Of a DNA stretch of 64,000 nt, positions 17,195 through 26,751 are shown piece by piece. The stretch comes from Jeotgalibacillus sp. ET6 (GTDB lineage: Bacteria; Bacillota; Bacilli; Bacillales; Jeotgalibacillaceae). The stretch covers positions 62,001 to 126,000 of the forward strand of contig NZ_JARUIU010000007.1 in NCBI RefSeq assembly GCF_029667115.1. Direction: 5' to 3'. Made by a program: the position numbers and the translations under genes. The first letter of the stretch is position 1, and the number at the start of each line of letters is the position of its first letter. The notes below the pieces were generated by a model, which worked only from the letters and a program-made list of their open reading frames with translations, searched no databases and was not told where the DNA came from.

Positions 17195-18613
17195 ATGACA
17201 CAGAAAAAAGAGTTTTGGTTTGTTGTAGGCTCACAGCAGCTTTACGGAGAAGAAGCACTGGCTAAGGTTAAAGCCAATGCCCAGTCGATGACAGATGCAT
17301 TAAATGAAAGCGGTGTCTTGCCTTACAGGATTGTGCTGCAGGATTTGGCAGTCAGTGCAGATAAGATTACAAGCATGATGAAAGAAGTGAACTACCGGGA
17401 TGAAGTAGCGGGGGTCATCACCTGGATGCATACGTTCTCTCCTTCAAAAATGTGGATCCGCGGCACGAAATTATTACAAAAACCACTGCTGCATTTAGCG
17501 ACTCAATTCAATGAAAGCATTCCGTGGCAATCCATTGATATGGATTTTATGAATCTGAATCAATCGGCTCATGGCGATCGTGAGTATGGATTTATTAATG
17601 CCCGATTAAATAAAAATAATAAGGTTGTAGTGGGCTACTGGGAACGGCCGGAGGTTCAAAAACAGATGGCAGACTGGATGGATGTTGCGGCAGCATACAA
17701 TGAGAGTTTCAACATCAAAGTTGCCCGCTTCGGAGATAATATGCGCCATGTTGGAGTAACTGAGGGAGATAAAATTGAAGCGCAAATTCAATTTGGATGG
17801 ACGGTCGACTACTATGGCATTGCCGACCTGGTTCAGTATGTAAACGAAGTTTCAGAGGAAGAAATAGACGCTCTTTTTAAAGAATATGAAGAACTTTATG
17901 CATTTGATTACGGGTCCTACAGCAAAGAAGACTGGACAGCGAGCGTAAAGGTGCAGGCAAGCTATGAAATTGCAATCAAGCGTTTCCTTGACGAAGGCGG
18001 CTATACTGCTTTCACCTCGAACTTTGAAACACTGCATGAGATGAAGCAGCTTCCGGGACTTGCGGTTCAGCGCTTAATGGCTCAGGGGTACGGATTTGCG
18101 GGGGAAGGGGACTGGAAAACAGCAGCCCTTGACCGTCTGCTTAAGGTCATGAGCCATAACCAATCAACCGGATTTATGGAGGACTATACGTATGAGCTGG
18201 CTTCGGGGCAGGAATCTATTCTGCAGTCTCATATGCTTGAAGTGGACCCGACGCTTGCAAGCAATAAACCAGCCATCGTTGTTTCGCCTTTAGGAATCGG
18301 TGACCGGGAAGACCCTGCCCGCTTAGTATTTGACGGCAAAGCAGGAGACGGTGTAGTCGTGTCGATGGCTGACTTTGGCACGCACTTCAAGCTGTTGATT
18401 AACGAGGTTTCAGCGTTTGAACCGACCGTAGAAGCACCGAAACTGCCGGTGGCACGTGTGCTGTGGGAAGTTAAACCGAATTTTCACGATGGAGTGAAGG
18501 CCTGGATCGAAAATGGCGGCGGTCATCATACTGTCGTATCGCTTAACCTGACCACTGATCAAATTGTTGCGTATGCAAAACTCGTTGACCTCGAATACGT
18601 CATTATCAAGTAA
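17195..18613 (+). CDS. araA: L-arabinose isomerase
   Basis: A 472-residue enzyme converting L-arabinose to L-ribulose; slightly shorter than B. subtilis AraA. It starts with EFWFVVGSQQLYGEEAL, carries WMHTFSPSKMWI, and shows the metal and active-site blocks GYGFAGEGDWKTAAL and MEDYTYEL plus ENGGGHHTV near the C-terminus. It lies 24 bp after araD behind AAAAAGGAGATTAC. The order kinase-araD-araA differs from the B. subtilis araABD order. Confidence 0.96.
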   Translation: MTQKKEFWFVVGSQQLYGEEALAKVKANAQSMTDALNESGVLPYRIVLQDLAVSADKITSMMKEVNYRDEVAGVITWMHTFSPSKMWIRGTKLLQKPLLHLATQFNESIPWQSIDMDFMNLNQSAHGDREYGFINARLNKNNKVVVGYWERPEVQKQMADWMDVAAAYNESFNIKVARFGDNMRHVGVTEGDKIEAQIQFGWTVDYYGIADLVQYVNEVSEEEIDALFKEYEELYAFDYGSYSKEDWTASVKVQASYEIAIKRFLDEGGYTAFTSNFETLHEMKQLPGLAVQRLMAQGYGFAGEGDWKTAALDRLLKVMSHNQSTGFMEDYTYELASGQESILQSHMLEVDPTLASNKPAIVVSPLGIGDREDPARLVFDGKAGDGVVVSMADFGTHFKLLINEVSAFEPTVEAPKLPVARVLWEVKPNFHDGVKAWIENGGGHHTVVSLNLTTDQIVAYAKLVDLEYVIIK

Positions 18614-18639
18614 GGCTGCAGGATGCTAATTACTATGAG

Positions 18640-18675
18640 GAGCCGAACCGTCTATATCTTCGATGGATTCGGCTC
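18640..18675 (+). other. Hairpin after araA, possible weak terminator
   Basis: GAGCCGAA (18640-18647) pairs with TTCGGCTC (18668-18675) across a 20-nt loop. There is no T-run after it, so it may attenuate rather than end transcription into the sugar porter gene, or act as a 3' stabiliser. Confidence 0.4.
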
Positions 18676-18798
18676 ACTTAAAAAGATTGTGCTTGTATAA
18701 AATTGACTATTACCAAGAAGCGGCGGCTGTTTATAAACGGTGCAACGCGTTCCTGGCTCATTATATGCATCTTGTGCTTGCAGACAAGGAGGATACAC

Positions 18799-20190
18799 AT
18801 GTTAGAAAAACATTCAACCTGGTATGTTATTGTCATCGCAGTATCGGCTGGTATGGCTGGACTTTTATATGGCTTTGATACAGCAGTTATTTCTGGAGCG
18901 ATTGGTTATTTACAGGAGCTATATGATTTAAGCCCCGCAATGGAAGGGTGGGTCATCTCCTGTGTCATGATTGGGGGAGTCCTTGGAGTTGCGGCTTCCG
19001 GTTTCTTAAGTGAACGCTTTGGCCGAAAAAATATTATGATTGTAGCAGCGGTCCTGTTCATAATTTCAGCGCTTGGTTCAGCCTTTGCGACAGGTGTAAC
19101 CATGCTGGTCTGGGCCAGAATCATCGGCGGGTTCGGAATCGGTTTTGCTTCTGCACTGTCCGTTACCTACATCAGTGAATGTGCGCCGCCGGCTATCCGT
19201 GGGAGACTTGGATCACTTTATCAGCTATTCACGATCTTTGGGATTTGTGCCACTTTTTATATCAACTATGGTGTGGCCAACAGCGGCAGCTATGCATGGG
19301 GGCTCGAAGAAGGGTGGCGCTGGATGCTCGGTTATGGAACCATACCGGGAATCATTTTTTTAATCCTGTTATTCTTCATTCCGGAAAGTCCGAGGTACTT
19401 GATAAAAAAAGGGAGGGACTCAGAGGCCTTTCAAATTCTTAAACGAATTAACGGAGAAACGATCGCGAAAAAAGAATCAAAAGAAATTAAAGCTTCCCTG
19501 GATGTTGAGCAAAGCTACTCAGCCAAGGAACTATTAAAGCCAGGACTTCGTATGGCACTCGGTGTAGGGATTTTCCTTGCTCTGTTCAACCAGGTAATCG
19601 GAATGAACGCTGTAACATATTATGGGCCGGATATTTTCAGGAGTGTCGGCTTTGAAAACAATACCGAATTTCTCGCAACAAGCATTATTGGAAGTGTGCA
19701 GGTAGTCTTCACCATCGTAGCCCTATTACTTATTGATAAGCTGGGAAGAAAGAAGCTGATGGCAATTGGCTCCAGCCTCATGGCCATTTTTATGGTGTTG
19801 ATTGGGAGTGTATTCTACTTTGAGCCGGCCAATAGCGGACCGCTGCTTATCATTTTTATCGCAGGATTTACTGCCGCATTTTGCGTTTCCATGGGACCCA
19901 TTCCATGGATTATGATCCCGGAAATTTTTCCGAACCACCTGCGTGCAAAAGCAGTCGGGATCGCAACGATGTTTCTATGGGGCGCCAATTGGGCAATCGG
20001 ACAGTTTACACCAGTCCTGATTAACAATATGGGCGGGGCATTCACCTTTTGGATGTTTGCCGTCATCAATGTCATTTGCTTCACCTTTGTCATGACCATC
20101 GTTCCTGAAACGAAAAACAAATCTCTCGAAGAAATAGGGGAGCTGTGGAAGCCAAAGAAAAGTGGAAAGCAAATAGCAAGGGAAGGATAG
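18799..20190 (+). CDS. Sugar porter (MFS) transporter, probable arabinose:proton symporter
   Basis: Starts at the ATG at 18799, directly preceded by AAGGAGGATACAC; upstream in-frame sequence lacks a ribosome binding site. The 463-residue product has 12 predicted helices and the sugar-porter signatures FLSERFGRKN, PESPRYLIKKGR, DKLGRKKLM and PETKNKSLEE. It is the AraE/XylE type that takes up pentoses with protons. It is 186 bp downstream of araA and probably belongs to the arabinose regulon, although no separate AraR box was found in front of it. No promoter could be assigned with confidence. Confidence 0.88.
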   Translation: MLEKHSTWYVIVIAVSAGMAGLLYGFDTAVISGAIGYLQELYDLSPAMEGWVISCVMIGGVLGVAASGFLSERFGRKNIMIVAAVLFIISALGSAFATGVTMLVWARIIGGFGIGFASALSVTYISECAPPAIRGRLGSLYQLFTIFGICATFYINYGVANSGSYAWGLEEGWRWMLGYGTIPGIIFLILLFFIPESPRYLIKKGRDSEAFQILKRINGETIAKKESKEIKASLDVEQSYSAKELLKPGLRMALGVGIFLALFNQVIGMNAVTYYGPDIFRSVGFENNTEFLATSIIGSVQVVFTIVALLLIDKLGRKKLMAIGSSLMAIFMVLIGSVFYFEPANSGPLLIIFIAGFTAAFCVSMGPIPWIMIPEIFPNHLRAKAVGIATMFLWGANWAIGQFTPVLINNMGGAFTFWMFAVINVICFTFVMTIVPETKNKSLEEIGELWKPKKSGKQIAREG

Positions 20191-20241
20191 ATGGTGGGAA
20201 AAGTCAGGCGATTGGGCCGGGCTTTTTCAATTCTGGTTTCA

Positions 20242-20415
20242 TTAGTATTTTATAAAGGTTGTCACATTTTTCTTAGATGCAATCGTTCGTTTCGCCAGTT
20301 CATCAATCCATTTCTTTTTAGGTAATTGGTATTTTCCAAATACGTCCTTATACGTCTTTAGGTGTAAATTAACCGTTCTTGCTTCCTCAGGGTAATTAGA
20401 AGATTGGCATAGGTT
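20242..20415 (-). pseudogene. Unidentified gene remnant (C-terminal fragment)
   Basis: About 57 codons are open on the minus strand, with protein-like composition and segments such as PEEARTVNLHLKTYKDVFGK and WIDELAKRTIASKKNVTTF, ending in TAA. An in-frame stop lies just upstream and no start codon with a ribosome binding site exists. It looks like the tail of a lost gene. I do not recognise the family. Confidence 0.4.
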
Positions 20416-20473
20416 TTAAGTTGTAAAGTAAATCTAAAGTAGAAGGTAAAGTAGCGTTTATGAAGTAGTATTT

Positions 20474-21118
20474 TTAAAGAAATAAACTCGTCATAAATAA
20501 ATTCCAAAGAGAATGTGAAAGTAACGAGGGAATTAATGAGTTCGTTTTGTACGCTGTTATAGAGAAAAGTACACCTGCAGCAAGTGTGATGATCCAGAAC
20601 TGTGGATGAAACAATGCAAACAAAATGGAAGTTGTGCTAATTGCCAGAAATGGCTTAGTGTATTTTATCAGAAAAAACAATAAAAAACCACGAAAGAAGA
20701 ATTCTTCCCATATAGGAGTAAGAATGCCTGATCTTAAGTAGACGCTCCACCCTGCTGTCGGCCATTGTCCATATTTATAATTAAAAATAAATGATTCATC
20801 TAATAAGATTTCATAATGGACACATATAAGTAGAAGTAAATAAGGTATTACTAATGAAATGATTATATATAGATAGGCTGATGGTTTGTAAATGAATTTT
20901 ACGTTCAGCAAGGGCTTTATGATTTCTCTTACATCTTTAAAGCCGAGTGTAAAAGATATAAATGCAAGGAACCATATCTCACCTCTATACTCATTAAAAT
21001 TTGGACTAAATTGAAAAAAGCTGTTAATAAGGTAACCTGTAGTTATAAGCAGTCCTATATAAATAAATAGTGTAAGTTTTATTTTCGTAACCTCCATACA
21101 AAATTTACTTAACATCAA
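20474..21118 (-). CDS. CPBP-family intramembrane metalloprotease
   Basis: A 214-residue protein with about six to seven helices. The CPBP (Abi, PF02517) motifs are clear: TPIWEEFFFRGFL (EExxxR, residues ~140-152), FALFHPQFW with the catalytic His, and a final SHSLWNLF. Relatives cleave or process membrane proteins and peptides, some in bacteriocin self-immunity. The ATG at 21118 has a weak ribosome binding site; a GGAGG lies 26 nt inside the gene without a suitable start after it. Local sequence is AT-rich. Confidence 0.85.
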   Translation of the reverse strand: MMLSKFCMEVTKIKLTLFIYIGLLITTGYLINSFFQFSPNFNEYRGEIWFLAFISFTLGFKDVREIIKPLLNVKFIYKPSAYLYIIISLVIPYLLLLICVHYEILLDESFIFNYKYGQWPTAGWSVYLRSGILTPIWEEFFFRGFLLFFLIKYTKPFLAISTTSILFALFHPQFWIITLAAGVLFSITAYKTNSLIPSLLSHSLWNLFMTSLFL

Positions 21119-21207
21119 TTCACTAATATGGTAAATTATTATATTTGAATTTTACCACACGCAGTATACTAGCAGAATAAAAATGTTAGAGTATCTAATA
21201 ATAGTAT

Positions 21208-21486
21208 GAGGTGAAGGGAGTGGAAGGCGTCCTCTGTAGCATAGTGAGTCAGTCAAAAAGAGCTTGGGACAAAACCCAAAAAAGTTTTAAAAAAGAGGAT
21301 ATATTTATTACTAGTAATAGGTGAGCGGAGCGGAAGGTGGCGACTCCAGCAGGATATGACGGCAAGCTGAGACTTTACAGGGCAAGGCCCTGAAAAGGCT
21401 CAGCGCCGTCCCTGCGGAAAGCGTCCACCTGAAGCGCAGCCGAACCGGTCAAAGAGCTTGAGACACTTTTGTCCCAAGCTCTCATT
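21208..21486 (+). repeat. Dispersed repeat, near-full copy A
   Basis: The core runs from AGAGCTTGGGACAAAA (about 21258) to TTTTGTCCCAAGCTCT (ending about 21482), so its ends are inverted copies, and the right end folds into a terminator-like hairpin (GAGCTTGAGACA against TGTCCCAAGCTC). The middle carries TACTAGTAATAGGTGAGCGG, GGAAGGTGGCGACTCC and a GGGCAAGGCCC palindrome. The reverse complement recurs at 62049-62275 with few differences. A decayed extra partial copy precedes it (21208-21250). It has no coding capacity. It may terminate transcription reaching it from either side. Confidence 0.8.
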
Positions 21487-21512
21487 CGTATAGTATTTGG
21501 TCAGATGTTTGC

Positions 21513-22283
21513 TTAATGCCCCATCATTTCTTCAGCAATTTCCTCACCGCTTAGGTCTGAGAAGTAATAGGTCGGCCAGTTGGTGACTTCATCCAGCAGC
21601 GCTTCTCGGTCATCTCCCCAATATAAGTGGTAGTGGTCTGCATCGGTCGGTTCGATTCCGTGGTCACTGAACTGAATATAGGCAGGCATGGATCCTTCCT
21701 GTTCTTCATCCAGTTTGAAAATGTATCGTACGCCGCGGTTGCCGGCTTCATATTCCAGCACTTCATAGCCGTCATAGGTGTAGCTTCCGGAAGATTTTTC
21801 TCCGTTTTCAGTGAAGGTAAACGTATCATCTTCGATCACAATACGATCAACATCTGTTTCATATCCTACCTTGTAGTATTCCTTGTATTCTTCAGCCGTC
21901 ATGTCGCCTTCTTCTGCTTTGTGGGCAAACACTTCGTCTAACGTTCCGTCTTCTAAATATGGATAAACAGATTGCCAGTCGCCTTCCCAATCAGACAGCT
22001 CACGGTCTTGAATTTGGTCGTCTTCAAAATAGCCGTCATAGATTTTCTGTGCTTCTTCATCTACTTCATGATCATGGCCATGGTCGTGCTCCTCGTCATG
22101 TTCATGATCGTGCTCTTCTTCATGGTCATGATCATGCTCTTCCTCGTGATTATGTTCCTGTTCCTCAACCTCTTCTGCAGCGGAGCCGTTTTCCTCCTCA
22201 TTTGTAGCCGTATTTTCTTCTCCACAGGCCGCCAGAGTTAAGGCAGTAAGTAACGCAAATGTAGTCATCCATTTTTTGCTCAT
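21513..22283 (-). CDS. zinT: ZinT/YodA-type zinc-binding lipoprotein
   Basis: Starts at the ATG at 22283 behind GAGGAGATACAT, giving 256 residues. The lipobox LAAC (17-20) is followed by a Glu-rich linker and a very His/Asp/Glu-rich stretch at about 44-72 with repeated HDH units, then the ZinT domain (~80-256), including the DWEGDWQSVYPYL start and the YIQFSDH and DHYHLYWG blocks that bind zinc. In other bacteria ZinT captures zinc for an importer during starvation. A perfect Zur box in its promoter confirms zinc control. No znuABC-type importer is in the window. Confidence 0.93.
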   Translation of the reverse strand: MSKKWMTTFALLTALTLAACGEENTATNEEENGSAAEEVEEQEHNHEEEHDHDHEEEHDHEHDEEHDHGHDHEVDEEAQKIYDGYFEDDQIQDRELSDWEGDWQSVYPYLEDGTLDEVFAHKAEEGDMTAEEYKEYYKVGYETDVDRIVIEDDTFTFTENGEKSSGSYTYDGYEVLEYEAGNRGVRYIFKLDEEQEGSMPAYIQFSDHGIEPTDADHYHLYWGDDREALLDEVTNWPTYYFSDLSGEEIAEEMMGH

Positions 22284-22314
22284 ATGTATCTCCTCCTCAT
22301 ATTTTACATAACAC

Positions 22315-22343
22315 AATATATCGTAATCATTACGATTTGTAAA
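22315..22343 (-). promoter_or_regulatory. zinT promoter with perfect Zur box
   Basis: On the minus strand TTTACA (complement of 22338-22343) and TATATT (22315-22320) flank a 17-bp spacer. TCGTAATCATTACGA (22321-22335), a perfect 7-1-7 Zur operator, fills that spacer, so zinc-loaded Zur would directly block RNA polymerase. Confidence 0.92.
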
Positions 22344-22429
22344 TAGTAATCATTCCTTTTTAGGGTTTGCACGTAAGATCATTTTTAAAAGTAGAAGGTG
22401 ATTTGAGTAACAATCAGCCTAATTAGAAG

Positions 22430-22464
22430 TAAAAAAAGCCTGAAACACATTAGTTTCAGACTCA
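22430..22464 (-). terminator. Rho-independent terminator
   Basis: On the minus strand GTCTGAAAC and GTTTCAGGC form a stem (one G-U pair) followed by seven T residues, just after the stop of the membrane protein gene at 22471. Confidence 0.88.
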
Positions 22465-22470
22465 TTAATT

Positions 22471-23886
22471 CTATAAGAAGAGCAGCACAAAAACCTGCAT
22501 GTATACCTGTGTCATCACATAAAACGCTATCGCGTACTTGTAGTTAAACATCAGACTGTTCTTCACAATACTCAGCCGGTTTACAGCACTCAACACAATG
22601 GTCGGTAAAATAAGCGGGGAGAGCATGATGGAAATCACACTTCCGGAGGTGATCCCTAGAACAATAAGCTCGGGTGGGTAAGGCACTTCAACACCCTGTA
22701 AAATACCTGACACCAAAACGATCACAGTCAGAGGCCCAAGTCCAATAAACCCTAAGATGATGACAACGAAAGGCAAGATCCAAAGGAAGTTTAAAAATGG
22801 AACGGCCTCTGTGACGTAAAATAGACCATCCACGATAAACTCACCATACCCTGACTGATTCACCGCATCAATCAAAAACCCAGCTGCCAGCAAGATAGAA
22901 AATTGCTGTGCCTTGTTGGGAATGCCCTTTTTCAAATAGTGCTTCCCATTTTCTATAATCCTGATGCTTTTTCTAGTGATGAAAAAATAGATCGTGACCC
23001 AGGCTGTGATGACGATAGGAATGATCAATAATAAACTGGCATCCCAGATCGCATTTAACAGAAAAATAGATCCAAACAGAGTAATAAAGAGAAAAATAAA
23101 CTCAATTACATTCCGTTTTCCCTGCGTTTCAGAGAACGTGTTTTTTGAGATTTTTGCAAGCTGTTCCTGAATTCCTTCCGTCAGATCCACACCGTAATGC
23201 CGTTCTTGAAAATAGGAAAAGAGTACAGCTAGCAGCACTCCTGCAAAAGAGAGAAAAAAGCCCTGCAGAATCGATAAACTTAATGAAGCACCAAGTGCAT
23301 CAACGGCAAAAATAAAGCTTGGAATACTTACAACCCACATAGTGGTTAAGGCAAAGGCACGAAGTAAGGCCGTTCCTTTATAGTTTTCCCATGCTTCACC
23401 CTTTTGATCGCTTAGAAATCCGTTTACCATCCCGTACACCATTGGAATCGCTCCAAACAATAAAAAGTAGGAGATGATTTGGGTAATCATGAGCATGCCA
23501 AAATAAAATTTACGGCTTGTATTCAAAAGCTTTTGTGCAAAATGGATCACCGATTCTATATAAGGTTTTTCTTCAAGCACCCAGCTGATAGAGGGGACAA
23601 TCAGCAGCAGCGCAATCAGACCGCTCATGACAGTAAATCCTGAAACGCCTGATTGAACGAGAGAGGTATCAGCTGATAAATGTATGATTATTGCAATACC
23701 AAAAAGTAAAAGAGAGATGGAGGCCTGCTTCACCGGCAGGAAAAAATACCCGATTATAAAAGCGGCTAAACCCAGCAACGACAAGATCGTCACTAGTGAT
23801 TCATCCTGTATAAACGAAACGATAAAATGCATGATCACGTACAAACTGATTAATAGGGTATATCCCCGTTTAGCGAATTGATTCAT
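22471..23886 (-). CDS. Polytopic membrane protein, permease-like, function unknown
   Basis: The ATG at 23886 is favoured because GGGAG lies 9 nt upstream; an ATG at 23901 overlaps that site. The product has 471 residues and about 11-12 hydrophobic helices, with a cytoplasmic loop near residues 225-255 (YFQERHYGVDLTEG). The C-terminal half contains GFIGLGPLTVIVLVSG and GSVISIMLSPLILPT, resembling the paired helical-hairpin organisation of the ion-transporter superfamily. No family could be named with confidence. It is monocistronic and ends at the terminator 22430-22464. Confidence 0.65.
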   Translation of the reverse strand: MNQFAKRGYTLLISLYVIMHFIVSFIQDESLVTILSLLGLAAFIIGYFFLPVKQASISLLLFGIAIIIHLSADTSLVQSGVSGFTVMSGLIALLLIVPSISWVLEEKPYIESVIHFAQKLLNTSRKFYFGMLMITQIISYFLLFGAIPMVYGMVNGFLSDQKGEAWENYKGTALLRAFALTTMWVVSIPSFIFAVDALGASLSLSILQGFFLSFAGVLLAVLFSYFQERHYGVDLTEGIQEQLAKISKNTFSETQGKRNVIEFIFLFITLFGSIFLLNAIWDASLLLIIPIVITAWVTIYFFITRKSIRIIENGKHYLKKGIPNKAQQFSILLAAGFLIDAVNQSGYGEFIVDGLFYVTEAVPFLNFLWILPFVVIILGFIGLGPLTVIVLVSGILQGVEVPYPPELIVLGITSGSVISIMLSPLILPTIVLSAVNRLSIVKNSLMFNYKYAIAFYVMTQVYMQVFVLLFL

Positions 23887-24145
23887 TCTGGATACTCCCA
23901 TCTTAAATTATGATTCACGATCTATGGTATCACAGCAAAGAGGAAAGAACGCATTAGGTGATTCTAGGGTAGTGTTATTCTTATCCAGATTAATTTAAAA
24001 ACAAGATGCCTTTTACACGAGAATAAACAAGGATTTGAACATAGTTTATAGAATAAAATATGATAAAGAAAAGAGGTATCTTATAAATGACTAAAGTGAT
24101 AAAAGGAAAGACCCATTTAAAAAACCAGAATAGGGAGGTGATTTC

Positions 24146-24889
24146 ATGGATTTAGGACAACCAATCGCAAGAGGCAACACTGCGGAGATCTATCTCTCTA
24201 AAAATAAGATCATAAAAGTGTTTAACGATTTTTTGCCTGATACAGAGTCTGAAAAGGAAGCCACTAAACAAAGATATGCCTTTTCATGTGGGCTTCCTGT
24301 ACCTGAAGTATTAGAGGTTACCACTATAAATGGAAAACAAGCCATCATCATGGAATACGTAGAGGGAGTTTCATTAGGGGAGATGTTTTTACAAAACAGA
24401 GAAGCTATTCATGATTACTTGACGATTTCAGTGGATGCACAGCTCAAGATTCACAGTGTCATCCCGGATAAAATTGAAACGATGTTTGATAAGCTGCAAA
24501 GGCAGATTGAGTCCGTGCAGAAATTAGATCAAAGAATAAAGGAACAATTGTTAAAAAAACTAAATTCCTTCTCCTATGAAAGCAGGCTTTGTCATGGTGA
24601 CTTTCATTTATTTAACTTAATTCAGAGGGATCAAAAGATTACGGTCATTGACTGGGTTGATTCGAGTTCAGGGGATATTCGCGCAGACGTCTGTCGAACC
24701 TATCTATTATATATGCCTTTTTCAACTGAATTAGCGGAGCTGTATATAACGATTTACTGTGAAAAGAGCGGTCTATTAAAGTCGGAAATTATGCAATGGG
24801 CGCCAATTATTGCTGCAGCCAGATTAGCTGAACATGTTTCAACGGAAGATTCAGAGCGGCTGTTGAAGTTGATCCAGAACAACTCCTAG
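24146..24889 (+). CDS. APH-like small-molecule phosphotransferase
   Basis: A 247-residue kinase-fold protein starting behind AGGGAGGTGATTTC. Its N-lobe has EIYLSKNKIIKVF with the ATP-anchoring Lys, the hinge IIMEYVEGVSLG, the catalytic loop LCHGDFHLFNLI and the metal-binding VIDWVDSSSGD. This is the aminoglycoside phosphotransferase (APH/ChoK) superfamily, whose members phosphorylate antibiotics, choline, sugars or other alcohols. Length is close to small APH enzymes, but the substrate pocket cannot be assigned. A GNAT acetyltransferase gene follows after 31 bp. Confidence 0.85.
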   Translation: MDLGQPIARGNTAEIYLSKNKIIKVFNDFLPDTESEKEATKQRYAFSCGLPVPEVLEVTTINGKQAIIMEYVEGVSLGEMFLQNREAIHDYLTISVDAQLKIHSVIPDKIETMFDKLQRQIESVQKLDQRIKEQLLKKLNSFSYESRLCHGDFHLFNLIQRDQKITVIDWVDSSSGDIRADVCRTYLLYMPFSTELAELYITIYCEKSGLLKSEIMQWAPIIAAARLAEHVSTEDSERLLKLIQNNS

Positions 24890-24920
24890 TTCAAATCATT
24901 AGCAAGAAGGGATAAAATAA

Positions 24921-25469
24921 ATGACATTTCCAGAATTAGAAACAAGTCGTCTGAGACTTGTCCAAATAAAAGAAGATCATGCACAAAGCTATTTTGAAAT
25001 TATGTCTAATGATGATCTAACAAAGTATTATGGCATGGATTCACTGAAAAGGCTGGAACAAGCTGAGAATATTATCGCTTCTATGCAACGAACATATGAG
25101 AGTAAAAGAGGCATCAGATGGGGGATAGTGCTCAAGGAAACAGCTGAATTTTCCGGTACGGTCGGACTGAACAATCTGAATCTGCCTTCAAAGTGTGCGG
25201 AGATTGGCTACGAGTTGAAGCCCTCGCTCTGGGGGAAAGGGATTACGAGTGAAGCCGTGGAGGCAGTGCTGCGCTATTCATTTGATCATCTGAATTTATT
25301 CCGAATGGGTGCTGTCACCTACCCTCAGAATAAACCGTCTATCAAGCTTTTGAAAAAAGCAGGATTTACAGAAGAAGGACGGCTGAGAGGGTACCTTTAT
25401 CAAAACAATCAGTCCCACGATGCGGTGGTGTTTTCGCTTTTAAGAACGGATTTAAAGGAGGCTTATTAA
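24921..25469 (+). CDS. GNAT-family N-acetyltransferase, RimJ/RimL type
   Basis: A 182-residue protein with the RimJ/L layout: [17 protein letters not shown] at the start, GTVGLNNL, the acetyl-CoA pyrophosphate loop in [20 protein letters not shown], and [21 protein letters not shown]. Members acetylate N-terminal amines of proteins, or small molecules. It is probably co-transcribed with the APH-like gene upstream. A radC remnant on the other strand begins at its 3' end. Confidence 0.87.
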   Translation: MTFPELETSRLRLVQIKEDHAQSYFEIMSNDDLTKYYGMDSLKRLEQAENIIASMQRTYESKRGIRWGIVLKETAEFSGTVGLNNLNLPSKCAEIGYELKPSLWGKGITSEAVEAVLRYSFDHLNLFRMGAVTYPQNKPSIKLLKKAGFTEEGRLRGYLYQNNQSHDAVVFSLLRTDLKEAY

Positions 25470-25722
25470 TGATTGAGAGGATCGATACGTTTTGATTCCC
25501 TCGATAACTAACAATCAAATGATCAAGAAGTTCAATACCGAGTATTTTCCCGGCTTCAGCTAAGCGTCTGGTTATATCGATATCTTCTTTACTTGGACTA
25601 ACATCACCGCTCGGATGCTGATGGCTGACAATAATTGAAGCCGAATTATTCAAAATCACGGTTTTAAACACATCACGAGGATGAACGATACTAGCATTTA
25701 ATGTACCTGCATGACGACGATG
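25470..25722 (-). pseudogene. radC/JAB-domain gene remnant
   Basis: About 75 codons of the C-terminal part of a RadC-like (JAMM) protein are readable: [16 protein letters not shown], then [17 protein letters not shown] with the metal-binding His-x-His and Asp, and [12 protein letters not shown]. The N-terminal two thirds and a natural end are missing, and the frame runs into antisense of the GNAT gene. RadC-like genes often travel with mobile DNA, so this marks the border of the decayed island that follows. Confidence 0.75.
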
Positions 25723-26384
25723 AACCCTTCGGCCCGTAGGTGACAGCCGTACGGACCGTGTTTATCGGGCTGTTTAGTGTTGAAGCGATGCGTATGGATG
25801 AACAAAAAGATTCTTTATTTTTTGATTCAGCCGTAGCACTGCCGCCAGCTGATTGCTATCATGATCAACCTTAAATAAACCTTTACCCTGAAAGTAGCTG
25901 AAAAGGATTGGATGTTGTAAGAATAGTTTTAAACCAAATGAGATCAATACTATTTAGTTTAAGAGGTAAGGTTTAACTCGAACAACAGGGATTTGATTGG
26001 TTATTCGGAATAATAAACGCCTAAACCAATTGGTAAGTGTAAGGTACCGGAAAACGAGAATCTAACGAAGGATTGCTTGTGTTATTAATACTGGCTGTAC
26101 GTTTGTTACAGTGTCTTATACAGTAAATGGAGAAGTATCTTTGAAGACTTACAATCATTGTAATCAATAAGCTAATACATTTACCACTGATTATTTGGAG
26201 GAGAAATTTTAGAGGAGGAGTGTGTTATTCTTCTCCTGAGATGAGATAACTTGGGCATTAGGCCGAAGCCATCCTTTTAAGTTCCATTGCTTGCACAAAC
26301 CTTAATAACAACCTAGGTATGTAAATGTAGGGGGGAGTTTGGAAGGATTAATCGCCTGTTTAAATAAATTTTCATCCTCTTTTT
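25723..26384. other. Gene-free, decayed stretch
   Basis: No supported gene. A 35-codon fragment at 26066-26170 on the plus strand reads VINTGCTFVTVSYTVNGEVS and has a stop at both ends and no start. It may be debris of a secreted protein with paired cysteines. A second scrap near 25760-25880 encodes LFSVEAMRMDEQKDS-like peptides without a start. Together with the radC piece this looks like eroded accessory DNA. Confidence 0.45.
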
Positions 26385-26654
26385 TCACGCATGATTTTTC
26401 ACTTTAAGAAATTCTTGAATTTTGAATAGTAGTTCTTCTTTCTGTTCTTGATTTTTCACTTTAGACTTTAAGACTAAGTTAAATAGTTCCTGGTTCTTTT
26501 CAAACTCAGTTTGATGCGTATTGTAAAGGTCCAGTATTTCAGGAGAATATTTTGATAATCTCTTAACTTTTCTTTTTATTCTATTTTCATTCGATCCAAA
26601 ATTGGAATTAAAATAGATTGTACAGAATATATCTACTATCATATCTAACAACAT
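26385..26654 (-). CDS. Small protein of unknown function
   Basis: An 89-residue ORF with an ATG 7 nt after AAAAGGAAGTG. The first ~15 residues are hydrophobic (MLLDMIVDIFCTIYF) and the rest is Lys/Glu-rich and helical. No family is recognised. It lies between the erythromycin-esterase-like gene and decayed DNA, in the AT-rich island. The good ribosome binding site is the main support for its being a gene. Confidence 0.5.
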   Translation of the reverse strand: MLLDMIVDIFCTIYFNSNFGSNENRIKRKVKRLSKYSPEILDLYNTHQTEFEKNQELFNLVLKSKVKNQEQKEELLFKIQEFLKVKNHA

Positions 26655-26751
26655 GTGAACACTTCCTTTTTCAAAGCAGTAAAATCATATAAACTGCCAT
26701 TAGTAGATGAATTTATGACTTTCCGCTTATTAATTTTGGACACTAAAAAGC

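Noticed and set aside
18640-18675. A riboswitch or definite terminator after araA
   Set aside because: The hairpin is simple, has no T-run and no conserved riboswitch elements; kept only as a weak hairpin.
22080-22160. Tandem repeat DNA within zinT
   Set aside because: The repetition is explained by codons for the His/Asp/Glu-rich metal-binding region.
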